Notes: generated by a model not told the origin, from the sequence alone. Counted from the stretch's first letter, positions 30,586 through 39,708 are shown. The stretch: 63,652 nucleotides of DNA from Sinomonas gamaensis (GCF_005876955.1 NZ_SSCL01000018.1:1-63652), one strand, 5' to 3'. Translations and numbers: made by a program.

Positions 30586-31497
30586 CTAGCCGCGCGGGAT
30601 GTCGGGCTCGAGGTAGATGACGCTCGCGGTGGGCACGGCGGCCCTGATACGCGCTTCTGCGTCGTCGATTGCCTGCGCGATCTGAGCACCGTTCGAACCG
30701 CTCGTGACGCTGAATTTTGCCGCCACAAGCAACTCCTCAGGCCCCAGGTGCAGGGTCCGCAGGTGGATGATGCGGGTGCCGTCGCTCTGGATCGCAGCCT
30801 CGATCTTGGCCACGTCCGCGGCGGTAGCCGATTCCCCGAGGAGCAGCGAGCTGGTCTCGACGGCGAGCACCGCCGCGATGAGGACCAGGAGGATCCCGAT
30901 CATGGCCGTGCCGATGCCGTCCCACACGCCGTTGCCGGTGATGAGCGTGAGGGAGACGCCGAAGAGTGCGAACACTAGGCCGATGAGGGCGCCGAGGTCC
31001 TCGAGCAGGATGACCGGCAGCTCGGGCTGCTTGACGGAGCGGATGAATTGCACCCATGACTGGTCCCCGCGCAGAGACCCGGCCTCACGTGCAGCCGTGC
31101 GGAACGACAAGCCCTCCGCCACGATGGAGCCCACGAGGATCACCAGGGGAACCCACCACCACGCGCCCTCGATCCCGTGCGGATCGTGCAGCTTCTCCCA
31201 CGCCTCGAACAGCGCGAAGAGCCCGCCCACACTGAACAGGACGATCGAGACGATGAAGCCGTAGATGTACCGGGCCCGGCCATAGCCGAAGGGGTGCTGG
31301 CGGTTCGGCTTCCGCGAAGCACGCTTGCCGCCGATCAGCAGGAGCACTTGGTTCCCGGAATCCGCGACGGAGTGGATGGCCTCGGCGAGCATTGACGACG
31401 ACGCCGTCAGCAGGAAGGCCAGGAACTTCATCACGGCGATCGAGAGGTTGGCGGTGAGCGCCGCGATCACGGCCTTGGTGCCCCCAGAAGCAGACAT
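30586..31497 (-). CDS. Cation diffusion facilitator family transporter
   Basis: A 303-residue membrane protein of the CDF family that exports divalent metals (Zn, Fe, Mn or Co). HSVADSGNQ in TM2 carries the metal-site His and Asp residues, and LLEDLGALIGL in TM5 carries a variant of the usual HxxxD pair (E-D-x2-A-L). The RQHPFGYGRARYIYGF loop is typical of the ZNT9-like branch. A cytoplasmic C-terminal domain follows. Metal preference cannot be stated. Confidence 0.9.
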   Translation of the reverse strand: MSASGGTKAVIAALTANLSIAVMKFLAFLLTASSSMLAEAIHSVADSGNQVLLLIGGKRASRKPNRQHPFGYGRARYIYGFIVSIVLFSVGGLFALFEAWEKLHDPHGIEGAWWWVPLVILVGSIVAEGLSFRTAAREAGSLRGDQSWVQFIRSVKQPELPVILLEDLGALIGLVFALFGVSLTLITGNGVWDGIGTAMIGILLVLIAAVLAVETSSLLLGESATAADVAKIEAAIQSDGTRIIHLRTLHLGPEELLVAAKFSVTSGSNGAQIAQAIDDAEARIRAAVPTASVIYLEPDIPRG

Positions 31498-31526
31498 GCT
31501 TCAGAATCTACCCGACCTCGCGCGTC

Positions 31527-32420
31527 CTACCCGATGCCGTTGCGACGCTGCGCCCGCGCGCTCGCATAGAGGCAGACAGTGGCCGCCGTGCCGACGTTGA
31601 GGCTCTCGGCCTGCCCGTACACGGGCACCGCCACGCGGGCGTCCGCCAGCCCCAGCTCGGCCTCCGAGAGCCCCTGGGCCTCGTTGCCGAACAGCCATGC
31701 TGTGGGCGCCTCCAGAGCGTACGACGGCGGCTCCTCGCCTGCGCTGGTTGCTTCCCCGAGGCTGGCTGCTCTCCCCAGGCGGCGCGCGGCGCTGCTGTCC
31801 TGGAGCTCGTCAAGGTCCACCGGACCGTAGCCGTCGGCAGCCAGGATGCCGATCCCCGCCCCGGAGAGCACGTGGACGAGGTCATCGACAGGTTGGCCCA
31901 CCACGACGGGGACATGAAACAAGGAGCCGGCGGTGCTGCGCACGGCTTTGGGGTTGTAGATGTCCACGCTGCCGTCGGTGAAGACCACCGCGTCCGCACC
32001 CGCCGCGTCCGCCGCCCGAAGGATGGTGCCCGCGTTGCCCGGGTCCTGCACGCGGCAGAGGACGGCGATCAGCTGAGGAGAGCGCGAGAGGACGTCCTCG
32101 AGCGATACGTCGAGCTTTCGGCAGACGGCCACGATCCCCTGGGGGTTCACGGTGTCTGCCATCGCGGCAAGCACCTCGTCAGTGGCAAGGCGGAGCACTC
32201 CGGTCGCCTCGGCGAGGGCATCGAGTTCCGCGTGCCGTTCGAGGCAGGCCTCGCTCGCATAGACCTCGACAACGCGGTCAGGAACCAGCCTGAGCGCCTC
32301 CCGCACGGCTTGGGGACCCTCGGCGAGGAACAGGCCGCGCCGGTCCCGGGCAGAACGCTGCGCGAGCTTTGCGACGTCGCGCACGCGGTCGGCCCGGGGA
32401 TTCGTCATGGAGGAGGTCAC
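31527..32420 (-). CDS. TrmH/SpoU-family RNA 2'-O-methyltransferase
   Basis: A 297-residue SPOUT-class methyltransferase. It has an N-terminal substrate-binding domain (RDVAKLAQRSARDRRGLFLAEGPQAV) and the knotted SAM-binding motifs VQDPGNAGTILRAADAAG, AWLFGNEAQGLSE and ESLNVGTAATVCLY. The target, rRNA or tRNA, is not clear. The start is set at the GTG at 32420: a -10 TACAGT (32432-32427) ends seven bases upstream, which suggests a leaderless mRNA. An ATG at 32408 is the alternative. In this lineage the gene regularly lies downstream of rplT. Confidence 0.88.
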   Translation of the reverse strand: MTSSMTNPRADRVRDVAKLAQRSARDRRGLFLAEGPQAVREALRLVPDRVVEVYASEACLERHAELDALAEATGVLRLATDEVLAAMADTVNPQGIVAVCRKLDVSLEDVLSRSPQLIAVLCRVQDPGNAGTILRAADAAGADAVVFTDGSVDIYNPKAVRSTAGSLFHVPVVVGQPVDDLVHVLSGAGIGILAADGYGPVDLDELQDSSAARRLGRAASLGEATSAGEEPPSYALEAPTAWLFGNEAQGLSEAELGLADARVAVPVYGQAESLNVGTAATVCLYASARAQRRNGIG

Positions 32421-32426
32421 TGACCC

Positions 32427-32432
32427 ACTGTA
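32427..32432 (-). promoter_or_regulatory. -10 element of the trmH-family gene
   Basis: TACAGT on the minus strand with six bases (GGGTCA) to the GTG start at 32420; a clear -35 is not visible. It follows the rplT terminator, so this gene needs its own promoter. Confidence 0.5.
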
Positions 32433-32480
32433 GTGGGCGAAAATACGGGGGCCAGAAACAGACATCGGCCAGAAAACGCC

Positions 32481-32515
32481 AGGACGCCCGTGCTGCCTGG
32501 CAGCACGGGCGTCCT
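32481..32515 (-). terminator. Intrinsic terminator of infC-rpmI-rplT
   Basis: AGGACGCCCGTGCT (32481-32494) and AGCACGGGCGTCCT (32502-32515) form a perfect 14-bp stem with a 7-base loop, 16 bases after the rplT stop. On the minus strand it is followed by GGCGTTTTC, a short T tract. Confidence 0.93.
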
Positions 32516-32530
32516 GTGAACGCGGAGGGG

Positions 32531-32917
32531 TTACTTCGCGACGGCCGGAGCGTTGACGTCCGAGGGGAGGGCCTTCTTGGCGACCTCGACCAGCGCGGAG
32601 AACGCGGCGGCATCGGAGACGGCGAGCTCGGCGAGCATGCGGCGGTCCACCTCGACCTCAGCGGCCTTCAGGCCCTGGATGAGGCGGTTGTAGGTCAGGC
32701 CGTTCGCACGGGCAGCGGCGTTGATGCGCTGGATCCACAGACGGCGGAAGTCGCCCTTGCGCTTGTGGCGGTCCTGATAGCTGTAGACGAACGAGTGGAG
32801 CAGCTGCTCCTTCGCCTTGCGGTAGAGCCGCGACCGCTGGCCCCGGTACCCGGAGGCCCGATCGAGAATAGTGCGGCGCTTCTTGTGGGCGTTGACTGCC
32901 CGCTTCACACGTGCCAT
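32531..32917 (-). CDS. rplT: 50S ribosomal protein L20
   Basis: An early-assembly 23S rRNA-binding protein, 128 residues. It begins [15 protein letters not shown] and contains [19 protein letters not shown] and [14 protein letters not shown], all diagnostic of L20. AAAGGAG lies ahead of the ATG. It is the third gene of infC-rpmI-rplT and ends before a strong terminator. The last residues ([12 protein letters not shown]) are a short lineage-type tail. Confidence 0.98.
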   Translation of the reverse strand: MARVKRAVNAHKKRRTILDRASGYRGQRSRLYRKAKEQLLHSFVYSYQDRHKRKGDFRRLWIQRINAAARANGLTYNRLIQGLKAAEVEVDRRMLAELAVSDAAAFSALVEVAKKALPSDVNAPAVAK

Positions 32918-32951
32918 GTGTGTACTCCTTTAGAAATCTGGCAGGGAAAAG

Positions 32952-33146
32952 TCAGATGCCCAGCATCCGCTTGATGACCTTGGCATAGCCACCGGTCACG
33001 ATCTTGTCCGCGTGCAGGCGGCGCGTGAGCGTGGTGGGCTTGTGCTCGAGGTAGTGGCGGCGATTGGCCTGCTGGCGCTTGATCTTGCCCGAGCCCGTCA
33101 GCTTGAAGCGCTTCTTGGCGCCACTGTGGGTCTTCATCTTCGGCAT
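32952..33146 (-). CDS. rpmI: 50S ribosomal protein L35
   Basis: A 64-residue basic ribosomal protein. It starts [20 protein letters not shown] and continues with the usual RRHYLEHK and RRL segments. The ATG at 33146 has AAGGAG ten bases ahead; an upstream extension of 13 codons is not conserved-looking and was not used. It lies between infC and rplT. Confidence 0.98.
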   Translation of the reverse strand: MPKMKTHSGAKKRFKLTGSGKIKRQQANRRHYLEHKPTTLTRRLHADKIVTGGYAKVIKRMLGI

Positions 33147-33269
33147 GGAAACCGATCTCCTTCGCTTCCCGCGGCACGAGGCCACGGCTTCTCTGGCGGC
33201 CCGCTTCCGCGGGCCGACTGGTGGTACCGGTCGTCTCGCCGACCCTACGGGTCGGGAGGCGGCGGTGGG

Positions 33270-34361
33270 CTAGTTGCCTCGGCGTCCCGACGGACGGGGC
33301 GCCGTGGGCTTCGGGGCCGCCGAGCCAGGCCGCGGGGCGCCGGGCTTGGGGGCCTGAGGGCGCGGTGCCGTTGGCTTCGGCGCAGTCGGCTTGGCAGCTT
33401 CAGCGGGCTTGGGGGCCTGCGGTCGCGGAGTCGGGCTCTGAGCGGCAGGGGCCGCAGGCCGCTCGGGAGCGGCGGTGGGCTGCTCTGCCGCCGGTGCCGG
33501 CTCGGCGGGCGCTTCGGCCTCAACGGCTTCAGGCTCAGCTTCGGCCAGAACGGCCTCAGGCTCAGCTTCGGCCAGAACGGCCTCAGGCTCAGCATCGGCC
33601 TCGGGTGCCGGCGCGGCCTGAACCTCCGGCGCAGCCACTGCTGTCTCCGCCTCGGCCTCGGCCTCCGCCGACTCAACCGGCTGCTCCTCGAGCTGGGCGG
33701 CTGCCTGGCGCAGTGCCTCGGGAATGGCGTCCCCGAGAGACTGCGTCAACGGCGCCTGATCAGCCGTGACCCCCGCCGTCTTGGCAGCCTCCGCCTTGGC
33801 CTTGTCGGTAGCCCGCTGGGCGGCCCGACGAGCCTCGGCCTTCGCTTCGGCCTTGTTCTTGAGCGGTCCGATAACCATGACCATGTTGCGGCCGTCGATC
33901 CGGGGCGCCGACTCGACGGCGCCGACCTCGGCGACGTCCTCCGCGAAGCGCTGGAGAAGGCGGATGCCCATCTCCGGACGCTGCTGCTCGCGGCCGCGGA
34001 ACTGGATCATGGCCTTGACCTTGTCCCCGGCGCCGAGGAAGCGGAGCGCGTGGCCCTTCTTCGTCTCGTAGTCGTGGGTGTCGATCTTGAGGCGGAAGCG
34101 GATCTCCTTCAGAACCGTGTTCGTCTGGTTCTTGCGCGCCTCGCGGGCCTTGACCGCGGCCTCGTACTTGTACTTGCCGAAGTCCATCAGCTTGCACACC
34201 GGCGGTTTCGCCTGGGGTGCTACCTCAACGAGATCAAGGTCCGACTCCGCGGCCAGACGCAGCGCGTCTTCGATACGCACGATGCCGACCTGCTCGCCAG
34301 CAGGCCCCACGAGGCGTACCTCAGGGACGCGGATTCGCTCATTGATGCGTGGATCGCTAAT
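33270..34361 (-). CDS. infC: Translation initiation factor IF-3 with long Ala/Pro/Glu-rich tail
   Basis: IF-3 controls start-codon fidelity and subunit dissociation. The conserved part covers residues 1 to about 185: [53 protein letters not shown] and [14 protein letters not shown]. About 178 extra residues follow, low in complexity and rich in Ala, Pro, Glu and Lys, including tandem AEAEPEAVL repeats. The start is an ATT at 34361 (ATT AGC GAT CCA): GAGGAG lies seven bases ahead and no ATG or GTG fits. AUU starts are known for infC and serve autoregulation through IF-3 discrimination. First gene of infC-rpmI-rplT. Confidence 0.93.
   Translation of the reverse strand: MSDPRINERIRVPEVRLVGPAGEQVGIVRIEDALRLAAESDLDLVEVAPQAKPPVCKLMDFGKYKYEAAVKAREARKNQTNTVLKEIRFRLKIDTHDYETKKGHALRFLGAGDKVKAMIQFRGREQQRPEMGIRLLQRFAEDVAEVGAVESAPRIDGRNMVMVIGPLKNKAEAKAEARRAAQRATDKAKAEAAKTAGVTADQAPLTQSLGDAIPEALRQAAAQLEEQPVESAEAEAEAETAVAAPEVQAAPAPEADAEPEAVLAEAEPEAVLAEAEPEAVEAEAPAEPAPAAEQPTAAPERPAAPAAQSPTPRPQAPKPAEAAKPTAPKPTAPRPQAPKPGAPRPGSAAPKPTAPRPSGRRGN
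33525..33600 (-). repeat. 27-bp tandem repeats in the infC tail
   Basis: Units at 33525-33551, 33552-33578 and a partial third at 33579-33600 are almost identical (plus-strand core GGCTCAGCTTCGGCCAGAAC). They encode 9-residue repeats of the AEPEAVLAE type. Copy number could change by slippage without breaking the frame. Confidence 0.9.
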
Positions 34362-34577
34362 GTTCAAGCTCCTCAAGTAGTCAAGGTCATGCCCGACAAC
34401 GAGGAAGGCCCCCGATTGTCGGCGCAATCGGAGGCCTCAGAAGGTGGGCGTTCCTGGGCGAACGCCTGTCCGGCTGCGGCAGAAGCCGTGCCAGCCAACC
34501 TGAGTACCCGGCAGCAATGCGATGCACGCCGACGCGGGTGGGAGAGATCTCCGCTTGCAAACTGTCTGTCAAGTATA
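34362..34577 (-). promoter_or_regulatory. Promoter and structured leader of infC-rpmI-rplT
   Basis: The region between infC and the divergent DUF1844 gene (34362-34672) has no gene. On the minus strand a -10 TATACT (34577-34572) without a good -35 would give a leader of about 200 bases. The leader can form three successive hairpins: CGGCT/AGCCG (34471-34488), GGCGTTC/GAACGCC (34447-34466) and a GC-rich 12-bp stem with one mismatch, GGCCCCCGATTG/CAATCGGAGGCC (34407-34436). The last one could act as an attenuator. Leader control of this operon is known in other bacteria; here it is inferred. Confidence 0.55.
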
Positions 34578-34672
34578 CAGGGTTGAAAACCCGCTCACGC
34601 GCGCCTCATCGAGGTGTTGTCAACGGGTGCCTGAATAACGACTTCCAGCCGGTCTATGCCAAGCTTATCAGC

Positions 34673-35110
34673 ATGAGTTCGACCAATCCCAGCGCCGCTG
34701 CCCCTTCTACTGGGGATCCCGAGGCCATTCGCGACTACGAGGCCTCTCCCGATCACGGAGCGCACGCCCACGCGGGCCCCTACGACGCGAGCGCCCAGGC
34801 GCGGGACATCGCCGAGGTTGCCGCGGTCGAGGTCATTACGACGACGGCCGTGCACCTCATGAGCGCAGCCGCAGTGAAGGTGGGCCTCGCCGACGAGGGG
34901 GACGAACTCAAGGACCTCGACGAGGCACGCAAGCTCATTACCGCCCTCGCAGGCCTTGTCACGGCCGCAGCCCCTGAGATCGGCTCCCAGCATGCTGCGC
35001 CGCTCCGCGACGGCCTCCGCTCCCTCCAGCTCGCGTTCCGCGAGGCGTCGATCATTCAGGACGAACCCGGCAAGGGCCCTGGCGAGAAGTACACCGGGCC
35101 GGTGAACTAG
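34673..35110 (+). CDS. DUF1844 family protein
   Basis: A 145-residue protein. After a low-complexity N-terminus (about 45 residues), the DUF1844 core appears: ARDIAEVAAVEVITTTAVHLMSAAAVKVGL, then DLDEARKLITALAGLVTAAAPEIGSQHAAPLRDGLRSLQLAFREAS. The function is unknown; the gene is regularly found next to infC in actinobacteria. The ATG at 34673 is chosen since upstream codons overlap the infC promoter. It converges with an MFS gene and the stop codons overlap by four bases. Confidence 0.88.
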   Translation: MSSTNPSAAAPSTGDPEAIRDYEASPDHGAHAHAGPYDASAQARDIAEVAAVEVITTTAVHLMSAAAVKVGLADEGDELKDLDEARKLITALAGLVTAAAPEIGSQHAAPLRDGLRSLQLAFREASIIQDEPGKGPGEKYTGPVN

Positions 35111-36438
35111 CCGAGGTTGGTCTCGGGCGCCGTGCTGGCCCGCCGTCGTCGTACGCCCTGAGCCGCGAGCCCAGCTGCGCCGAGGATCACTCCTGCGACC
35201 CCAATGCCGGCGAATCCAGCCCAGGGTCCCGCCGCGTCGATCATCACCCCGGTGAGCGGCGAGCCCAGGGCGGTCCCGGCGGTCAGCGCCGACCCATACC
35301 AGCCCATCGCCTCCCCGCGCCGCGACTCCTCCACCAAGGCGGCAATGGCCTCGGACGCGGCCGAGAGCGTAGGGGCGCAGAGGAGGCCGGCCGGCAGCGC
35401 GAGCACCGCGAGGCTCCACACGTCGGTCGCGAAGCCCATGGGAATGGTCAGCGCAGCCAGCAGCAGGAGAAGGACCAGCGGGTGGATTCGGCGCTTCATC
35501 GCGCCGTAGATCACGCCGCCGATCAGCGAGGCGAGGCACCACGCGAAGAAGACGATGCCCAACTGCTCGCCCTGGCCTTGACCGCGCAGCACGGCCACAA
35601 TGCTGACGTCCGTCCCCGAGAGGACCATGCCCGCGCCTGCTGCCACGACGAGGATGACGGCAACCGCCACCGTGAGCCAGCCCAGGCCGCCGCGGGCACG
35701 ACCCAGCAGCCGCCGGAGCCCCGACGCGCCGTCGGCCTGGCCGGCGGCGACCTCAGCGGGGGCGGCGCTGCCGGCGGACTCGAGACAGGAGGCCGGGTCT
35801 GAATCGTCGGACGCCTCGCCGTCCGTCACTTCCGCGGCGCCCGGCTGTCCGGAGCGAGTCGGCGGGTTGAACCACATGAGCGCAAGGCCCGCAAGAGCGG
35901 CGGAGACCCCGACCGCAGTCAGCCCGATCACGGTGGAAAGCTGTACGGCGACCAGCGCAGCGAGCGCGGGCCCCATCATGAACGTGATCTCGGTGAAGAT
36001 CGAGTCGAGCGCGAAGGCAGTGCGCCTCTGCGCGGGCGTCGACAGTACGCCGAGCGACTGGCGGACCACCGAGAAGATGGGCAGGGCGAAGAGGCCACCG
36101 ACGAGGGCAGCCACCAGCAGCCCGGGGTAGCTGAGGTGGGGTGCGATGCTCCACACCACGGCCTCGGCAACGATGGACGGAATGAGCGCGACTCTGAGGC
36201 CCACGGTATCCACGCGTCGCCCACGCCATGGCGCTCCGAGCGCGATGCCTATGGTGAGGAGGGCCGCGACGCTCCCGGCCGCACCATAGCCGAGGCCGAG
36301 GGTCTGGACCACGTGCAGCGTCAGCAGCACGCCGGCCGCGGAGTGCGGCAGGCGCGCCACCATGCCCACGAGGAGCAGATTCCGCACGGGGCGCCGACGC
36401 CACAGCTGCCCGTACAGCGCGAAATCCACGCCGGTCAC
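35107..36438 (-). CDS. MFS transporter
   Basis: A 443-residue membrane protein with about 12 hydrophobic segments and a charged central loop (about residues 185-245, with GEASDDSDPAS). Major facilitator features are GAPWRGRRVDTVG in the loop after TM2 and VEESRRGEAMGWYGSALTAGTALGSPLTG in the second half. The substrate is unknown; efflux is the usual guess. It follows the SseB-family gene on the same strand by 16 bases, so co-transcription is likely. Confidence 0.85.
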   Translation of the reverse strand: MTGVDFALYGQLWRRRPVRNLLLVGMVARLPHSAAGVLLTLHVVQTLGLGYGAAGSVAALLTIGIALGAPWRGRRVDTVGLRVALIPSIVAEAVVWSIAPHLSYPGLLVAALVGGLFALPIFSVVRQSLGVLSTPAQRRTAFALDSIFTEITFMMGPALAALVAVQLSTVIGLTAVGVSAALAGLALMWFNPPTRSGQPGAAEVTDGEASDDSDPASCLESAGSAAPAEVAAGQADGASGLRRLLGRARGGLGWLTVAVAVILVVAAGAGMVLSGTDVSIVAVLRGQGQGEQLGIVFFAWCLASLIGGVIYGAMKRRIHPLVLLLLLAALTIPMGFATDVWSLAVLALPAGLLCAPTLSAASEAIAALVEESRRGEAMGWYGSALTAGTALGSPLTGVMIDAAGPWAGFAGIGVAGVILGAAGLAAQGVRRRRASTAPETNLG

Positions 36439-36454
36439 CTCAGTCTCTGCTTGG

Positions 36455-37336
36455 TCAGTCCCCTCCCGTGCGGAGGGAAATCTCGATGGAGTCGACGGCC
36501 TCGGCGAAGCGCTTGCTACCGGCCAGTCGGTTGTTCAGCTCTGTCACGATGCCACGCACCGCCTCAGCAGGCAAGCCGGGGGCAAGCTCGAGGACAATCC
36601 GGAGCTCGGGACCGGGCCCTCCCCCGTTCAGGATCCGTCCGCCGGCATCCCGGCTGACCACGCCTTTGCCCGGTTCGAGCCGCGCCGAGCGGACTGCTGG
36701 CGTCCCCTCGATGGCGTCCGCCACGAGGGGAACCAGCGTCTCGTCCCGGTACGACGGCGTCCATGGCCTCTGCTGGGCGAGCGCCCACACGGCGGGCCGA
36801 CGGAGCACGAAGGTGGTCTCGGCGCCGGGGTCGAGGACGAGGAGCTCTGCGCCTTCTGACACGGCGGAGAGCGCAGCGCGCGCGGCGTAGACCGCGACCG
36901 GCCGCGCCTCGCGGTGCCAGGCCTCGAGGCGTCCGACGGAGGTGAACACCGGAAGGGCTTTCCGGCCATCGGGCGCGCTGAGGGTCACGAGGGCCATATC
37001 GGCCTCCTTGTCCTCGGCGAAACCGTGAGGCCCGATGCCGCCCTCAGCGAGCGACGCCACGACTGGGACGAAGACCCGGGCAGTCGCAAGCGCTTCGTGG
37101 ACGGCTTCCTCAGTCCCGCGCGAGGCGAGTGCCGCGAGGGCTGACTCTACGCGGGCGTCCGGGGCGCCGTCGTCTGCGTCGAACCGGTGCAAAGGGTTGC
37201 CGTCGCCGGTGAGATCCCGGCCAGCCCAGGGCTGACCGGCAGAGTCGGCTGCCTCGCCGGCCCGCGCGAGGGCCGCCGCAATGTGCCCTGGGAGGTGCCG
37301 CGGCGCCGGATCTCCGGCGCCCGCCTCGCCGTTCAT
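36455..37336 (-). CDS. SseB family protein
   Basis: A 293-residue protein with an SseB-type N-terminal domain (FVPVVA, DKEADMALVTLSAPDGRKALPVFTS, WHREARPVAVYAARAALSA) and an SseB C-terminal-like region (LELAPGLPAEAVRGIVTELNNRLA). The biochemical role is unknown. In actinobacteria it lies beside hisA and is co-transcribed: only one base separates the hisA stop from this ATG. Confidence 0.85.
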   Translation of the reverse strand: MNGEAGAGDPAPRHLPGHIAAALARAGEAADSAGQPWAGRDLTGDGNPLHRFDADDGAPDARVESALAALASRGTEEAVHEALATARVFVPVVASLAEGGIGPHGFAEDKEADMALVTLSAPDGRKALPVFTSVGRLEAWHREARPVAVYAARAALSAVSEGAELLVLDPGAETTFVLRRPAVWALAQQRPWTPSYRDETLVPLVADAIEGTPAVRSARLEPGKGVVSRDAGGRILNGGGPGPELRIVLELAPGLPAEAVRGIVTELNNRLAGSKRFAEAVDSIEISLRTGGD

Positions 37337-37337
37337 G

Positions 37338-38078
37338 TCAGCGCCGGCCGGCGACGTCGAGCGCCTCAGGGAGGGTGAACTTGCCGGCGTACAGCGCCTT
37401 GCCCACGATCGCACCCTCAACTCCGAGCGGGACGAGCTCGCGGAGTGCCCGCAGGTCGTCGAGGCTCGAGATGCCTCCGGAGGCAACCACCGGCTTGTCC
37501 GTCCGCTCGCACATCTCGCGGAGGAGGTCCACGTTCGGGCCGCGCAGCGTGCCGTCCTTGGTGACGTCGGTGACCACGTACCGGGCGCAGCCGGCATCCT
37601 CAAGGCGCGCGAGCACCTCCCAGAGGTCGCCGCCCTCCTTTGTCCAGCCGCGCGCTGCGAGCGTGGTCCCGCGGACATCGAGGCCCACGGCGATCTGGTC
37701 GCCATAGCGCTCGATCGCGCGGGCGGTCCATTCGGGATCTTCGAGCGCCGCCGTGCCGAGGTTCACGCGCGCGGCACCGAGTTCGAGCGCGGCGTCCAGC
37801 GACGCGTCGTCCCGGATTCCGCCCGAGAGCTCGACCTTGACGGACAGCTGGCGCACCACGTCGGCGAGCAGCTCACGGTTGCTCCCGCGGCCGAACGCGG
37901 CGTCGAGATCCACCAGATGAACCCATTCGGCGCCGTCGTTCTGCCAAGCGAGCGCGGCCTCGAGAGGCTCGCCGTAGCTCGTCTCGCTCCCGGCCTCGCC
38001 CTGCACCAGGCGCACGGCCTGGCCGTCAGCCACGTCGACGGCGGGGAGCAGCTCGAGGATCGACTCGCTGGCGGTCAT
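37338..38078 (-). CDS. priA: Phosphoribosyl isomerase A (HisA, possibly bifunctional PriA)
   Basis: TIM-barrel isomerase of 246 residues acting in histidine synthesis; in actinobacteria lacking trpF the enzyme also serves tryptophan synthesis. Seen: [18 protein letters not shown] with the first catalytic Asp, [41 protein letters not shown] with the second Asp, and VVASGGISS. The bifunctional call is inferred from lineage. The ATG at 38078 follows the small membrane-protein gene by 28 bases and has AAGGAGATCC ahead. Confidence 0.94.
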   Translation of the reverse strand: MTASESILELLPAVDVADGQAVRLVQGEAGSETSYGEPLEAALAWQNDGAEWVHLVDLDAAFGRGSNRELLADVVRQLSVKVELSGGIRDDASLDAALELGAARVNLGTAALEDPEWTARAIERYGDQIAVGLDVRGTTLAARGWTKEGGDLWEVLARLEDAGCARYVVTDVTKDGTLRGPNVDLLREMCERTDKPVVASGGISSLDDLRALRELVPLGVEGAIVGKALYAGKFTLPEALDVAGRR

Positions 38079-38106
38079 GCAGGATCTCCTTGAAGCAGGG
38101 CGGCCA

Positions 38107-38262
38107 TCAGGCCGACAGTGTGAACAGATAGGCGGCCACGAGGGCTGCAACGGCGAGGACCGCGAACGAGATCCACGTCCAGTTCGGCAGGCCCTGCCGG
38201 CGGAACGAGACGACTCCTCCGACGAGCAGCCCCGCGAGGCCGAACAGCAGCACAGACCACAT
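38107..38262 (-). CDS. Small two-helix membrane protein inside the his operon
   Basis: A 51-residue protein. It starts [20 protein letters not shown] (first membrane helix), has a short basic loop [10 protein letters not shown], then a second helix [19 protein letters not shown]. Its ATG overlaps the hisH stop codon by four bases (ATGA) and its stop lies 28 bases before priA, so it is fully integrated in the operon. I do not recognise the family. Codon use is GC-rich like its neighbours, which supports real coding. Confidence 0.82.
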   Translation of the reverse strand: MWSVLLFGLAGLLVGGVVSFRRQGLPNWTWISFAVLAVAALVAAYLFTLSA

Positions 38263-38999
38263 CAGGCGGGCTGGTCCGACGCTGCCGGTCGCTTGGCCTT
38301 GAGGGACGCGACCCAGTTGCGGAGCAGGCGCGCACCGGCGTCACCGGACTTTTCCGGGTGAAATTGGGTAGCGCACAGCGGACCGTTCTCGACGGCCGCG
38401 ATGAACGGCGCGCCGTGCTCCGACCAGGTCACGAGCGGCGCCGCCATCCGAGGCTGGCTCACGTCGAACTCCCACTTCTGCACGCCGTAGGAGTGCACGA
38501 AGTAGAAGCGCTCGTCCTCGACGCCCGCGAACAATGTGGATCCTTCCGGCACCTTCACTGTGTTCCATCCCATGTGCGGGACGACCTCTGCGGGAAGGAG
38601 CTCGACCGTTCCCGGCCACTCGCCGAGGCCCTCGGACTCAACGCCGTGCTCGACGCCGCGTTCGAACATGATCTGGAGGCCGACGCAGATCGCGAGGACA
38701 GGCCGCCCTCCCGCCACGCGGCGGCCGATGATGCGCAGCCCGTCGACCGCCTTGAGCTCCTTCATCACCGTGGCGAAGGCGCCGACCCCGGGCACCACGA
38801 GGCCGTCCGCGTTGAGCGCGTCCTCCGGCTTGGAGCTGAGCGTCACGGCAGCGCCGGCGCGTTCGAGGGCGCGCACTGCCGAGCGCACGTTCCCCGAGCC
38901 GTAGTCGAGGACGACGACGGTGGGGCGCCCCTCGGGATCCGGAGCCGGACCGCCGTGGTTTCGTGAGTCAACGGCGATGCCGTTCGTCGCGTCTGTCAT
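38262..38999 (-). CDS. hisH: Imidazole glycerol phosphate synthase, glutaminase subunit
   Basis: Class I glutamine amidotransferase that feeds ammonia to HisF. The 245-residue protein has [19 protein letters not shown], the nucleophile Cys105 in [11 protein letters not shown], and His and Glu of the triad in [10 protein letters not shown]. About 25 residues at the N-terminus precede the domain and look disordered. It overlaps hisB at its start and the small membrane-protein gene at its stop, four bases each. The partner hisF is not in the window. Confidence 0.96.
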   Translation of the reverse strand: MTDATNGIAVDSRNHGGPAPDPEGRPTVVVLDYGSGNVRSAVRALERAGAAVTLSSKPEDALNADGLVVPGVGAFATVMKELKAVDGLRIIGRRVAGGRPVLAICVGLQIMFERGVEHGVESEGLGEWPGTVELLPAEVVPHMGWNTVKVPEGSTLFAGVEDERFYFVHSYGVQKWEFDVSQPRMAAPLVTWSEHGAPFIAAVENGPLCATQFHPEKSGDAGARLLRNWVASLKAKRPAASDQPA

Positions 39000-39628
39000 A
39001 ACGCCCCCTTCGTCGACGGGATCGCGTCTCCGATTCGGGGATCGGGCTCGACCGCGGCGCGGAGCGCGCGAGCGAATGCCTTGAACTGCGCCTCGACGAT
39101 GTGATGCGGATCCCGGCCGGCCAGCACGCGCATGTGCAGGCAGATCCCTGCGTGCAGGGTGATCGCCTCGAACACGTGCCGCGTGAGCGACCCCGTGAAG
39201 TGTCCCCCGATGAGGTGGTACTCCTGACCCGCGGGCTCGCCCGTGTGGACGAGGTATGGACGCCCTGACACATCGACGACCGCGTGCGCGAGCGCCTCGT
39301 CCAGCGGCACGGTGGCCTCACCGAAGCGGCGGATCCCGGCCTTAGTACCGAGGGCCTGCTTGAGCACTTCGCCGAACGTGATCGCGATGTCCTCGACCGT
39401 GTGGTGCACGTCGATGTGCGTGTCGCCCGTCGCCTTCACTGTGAGGTCGATGAGTGAATGCTTGGCGAGCGCGGTGAGCATGTGGTCGTAGAACGGGACG
39501 CTGCTGGAGATGTCCGAACGCCCGGTTCCGTCAAGGTTGATCTCCACCAGGACGGACGACTCGGACGTCGTGCGCTCCATCCGTGCGGTCCGCGAAACGC
39601 GAGGCACGGTCTGCAGCTCGGTGCTCAT
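38996..39628 (-). CDS. hisB: Imidazoleglycerol-phosphate dehydratase
   Basis: Dehydratase of histidine synthesis, 210 residues, monofunctional as in actinobacteria. The two manganese-binding repeats are present as [13 protein letters not shown]-type (residues about 78-90) and [15 protein letters not shown] with DPHH just before it. [13 protein letters not shown] is also diagnostic. It overlaps hisH by four bases. Confidence 0.97.
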   Translation of the reverse strand: MSTELQTVPRVSRTARMERTTSESSVLVEINLDGTGRSDISSSVPFYDHMLTALAKHSLIDLTVKATGDTHIDVHHTVEDIAITFGEVLKQALGTKAGIRRFGEATVPLDEALAHAVVDVSGRPYLVHTGEPAGQEYHLIGGHFTGSLTRHVFEAITLHAGICLHMRVLAGRDPHHIVEAQFKAFARALRAAVEPDPRIGDAIPSTKGAL

Positions 39629-39708
39629 GGGTGTACGTCCTTCAATGGGGTGGTGCTGACTTCAGCGAGGTGATGCTGAGGGGACTTGACTATTCTACGG
39701 GGCCGGGA

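Noticed and set aside
33525-33600. The infC tandem repeats as a mobile or CRISPR-like element
   Set aside because: The repeats are in frame, unspaced, and encode a continuous low-complexity protein tail.
34387-34572. A 61-codon minus-strand frame in the infC leader as a leader peptide
   Set aside because: It has no good ribosome-binding site, no run of regulatory codons, and its sequence is explained by the hairpins of the leader.
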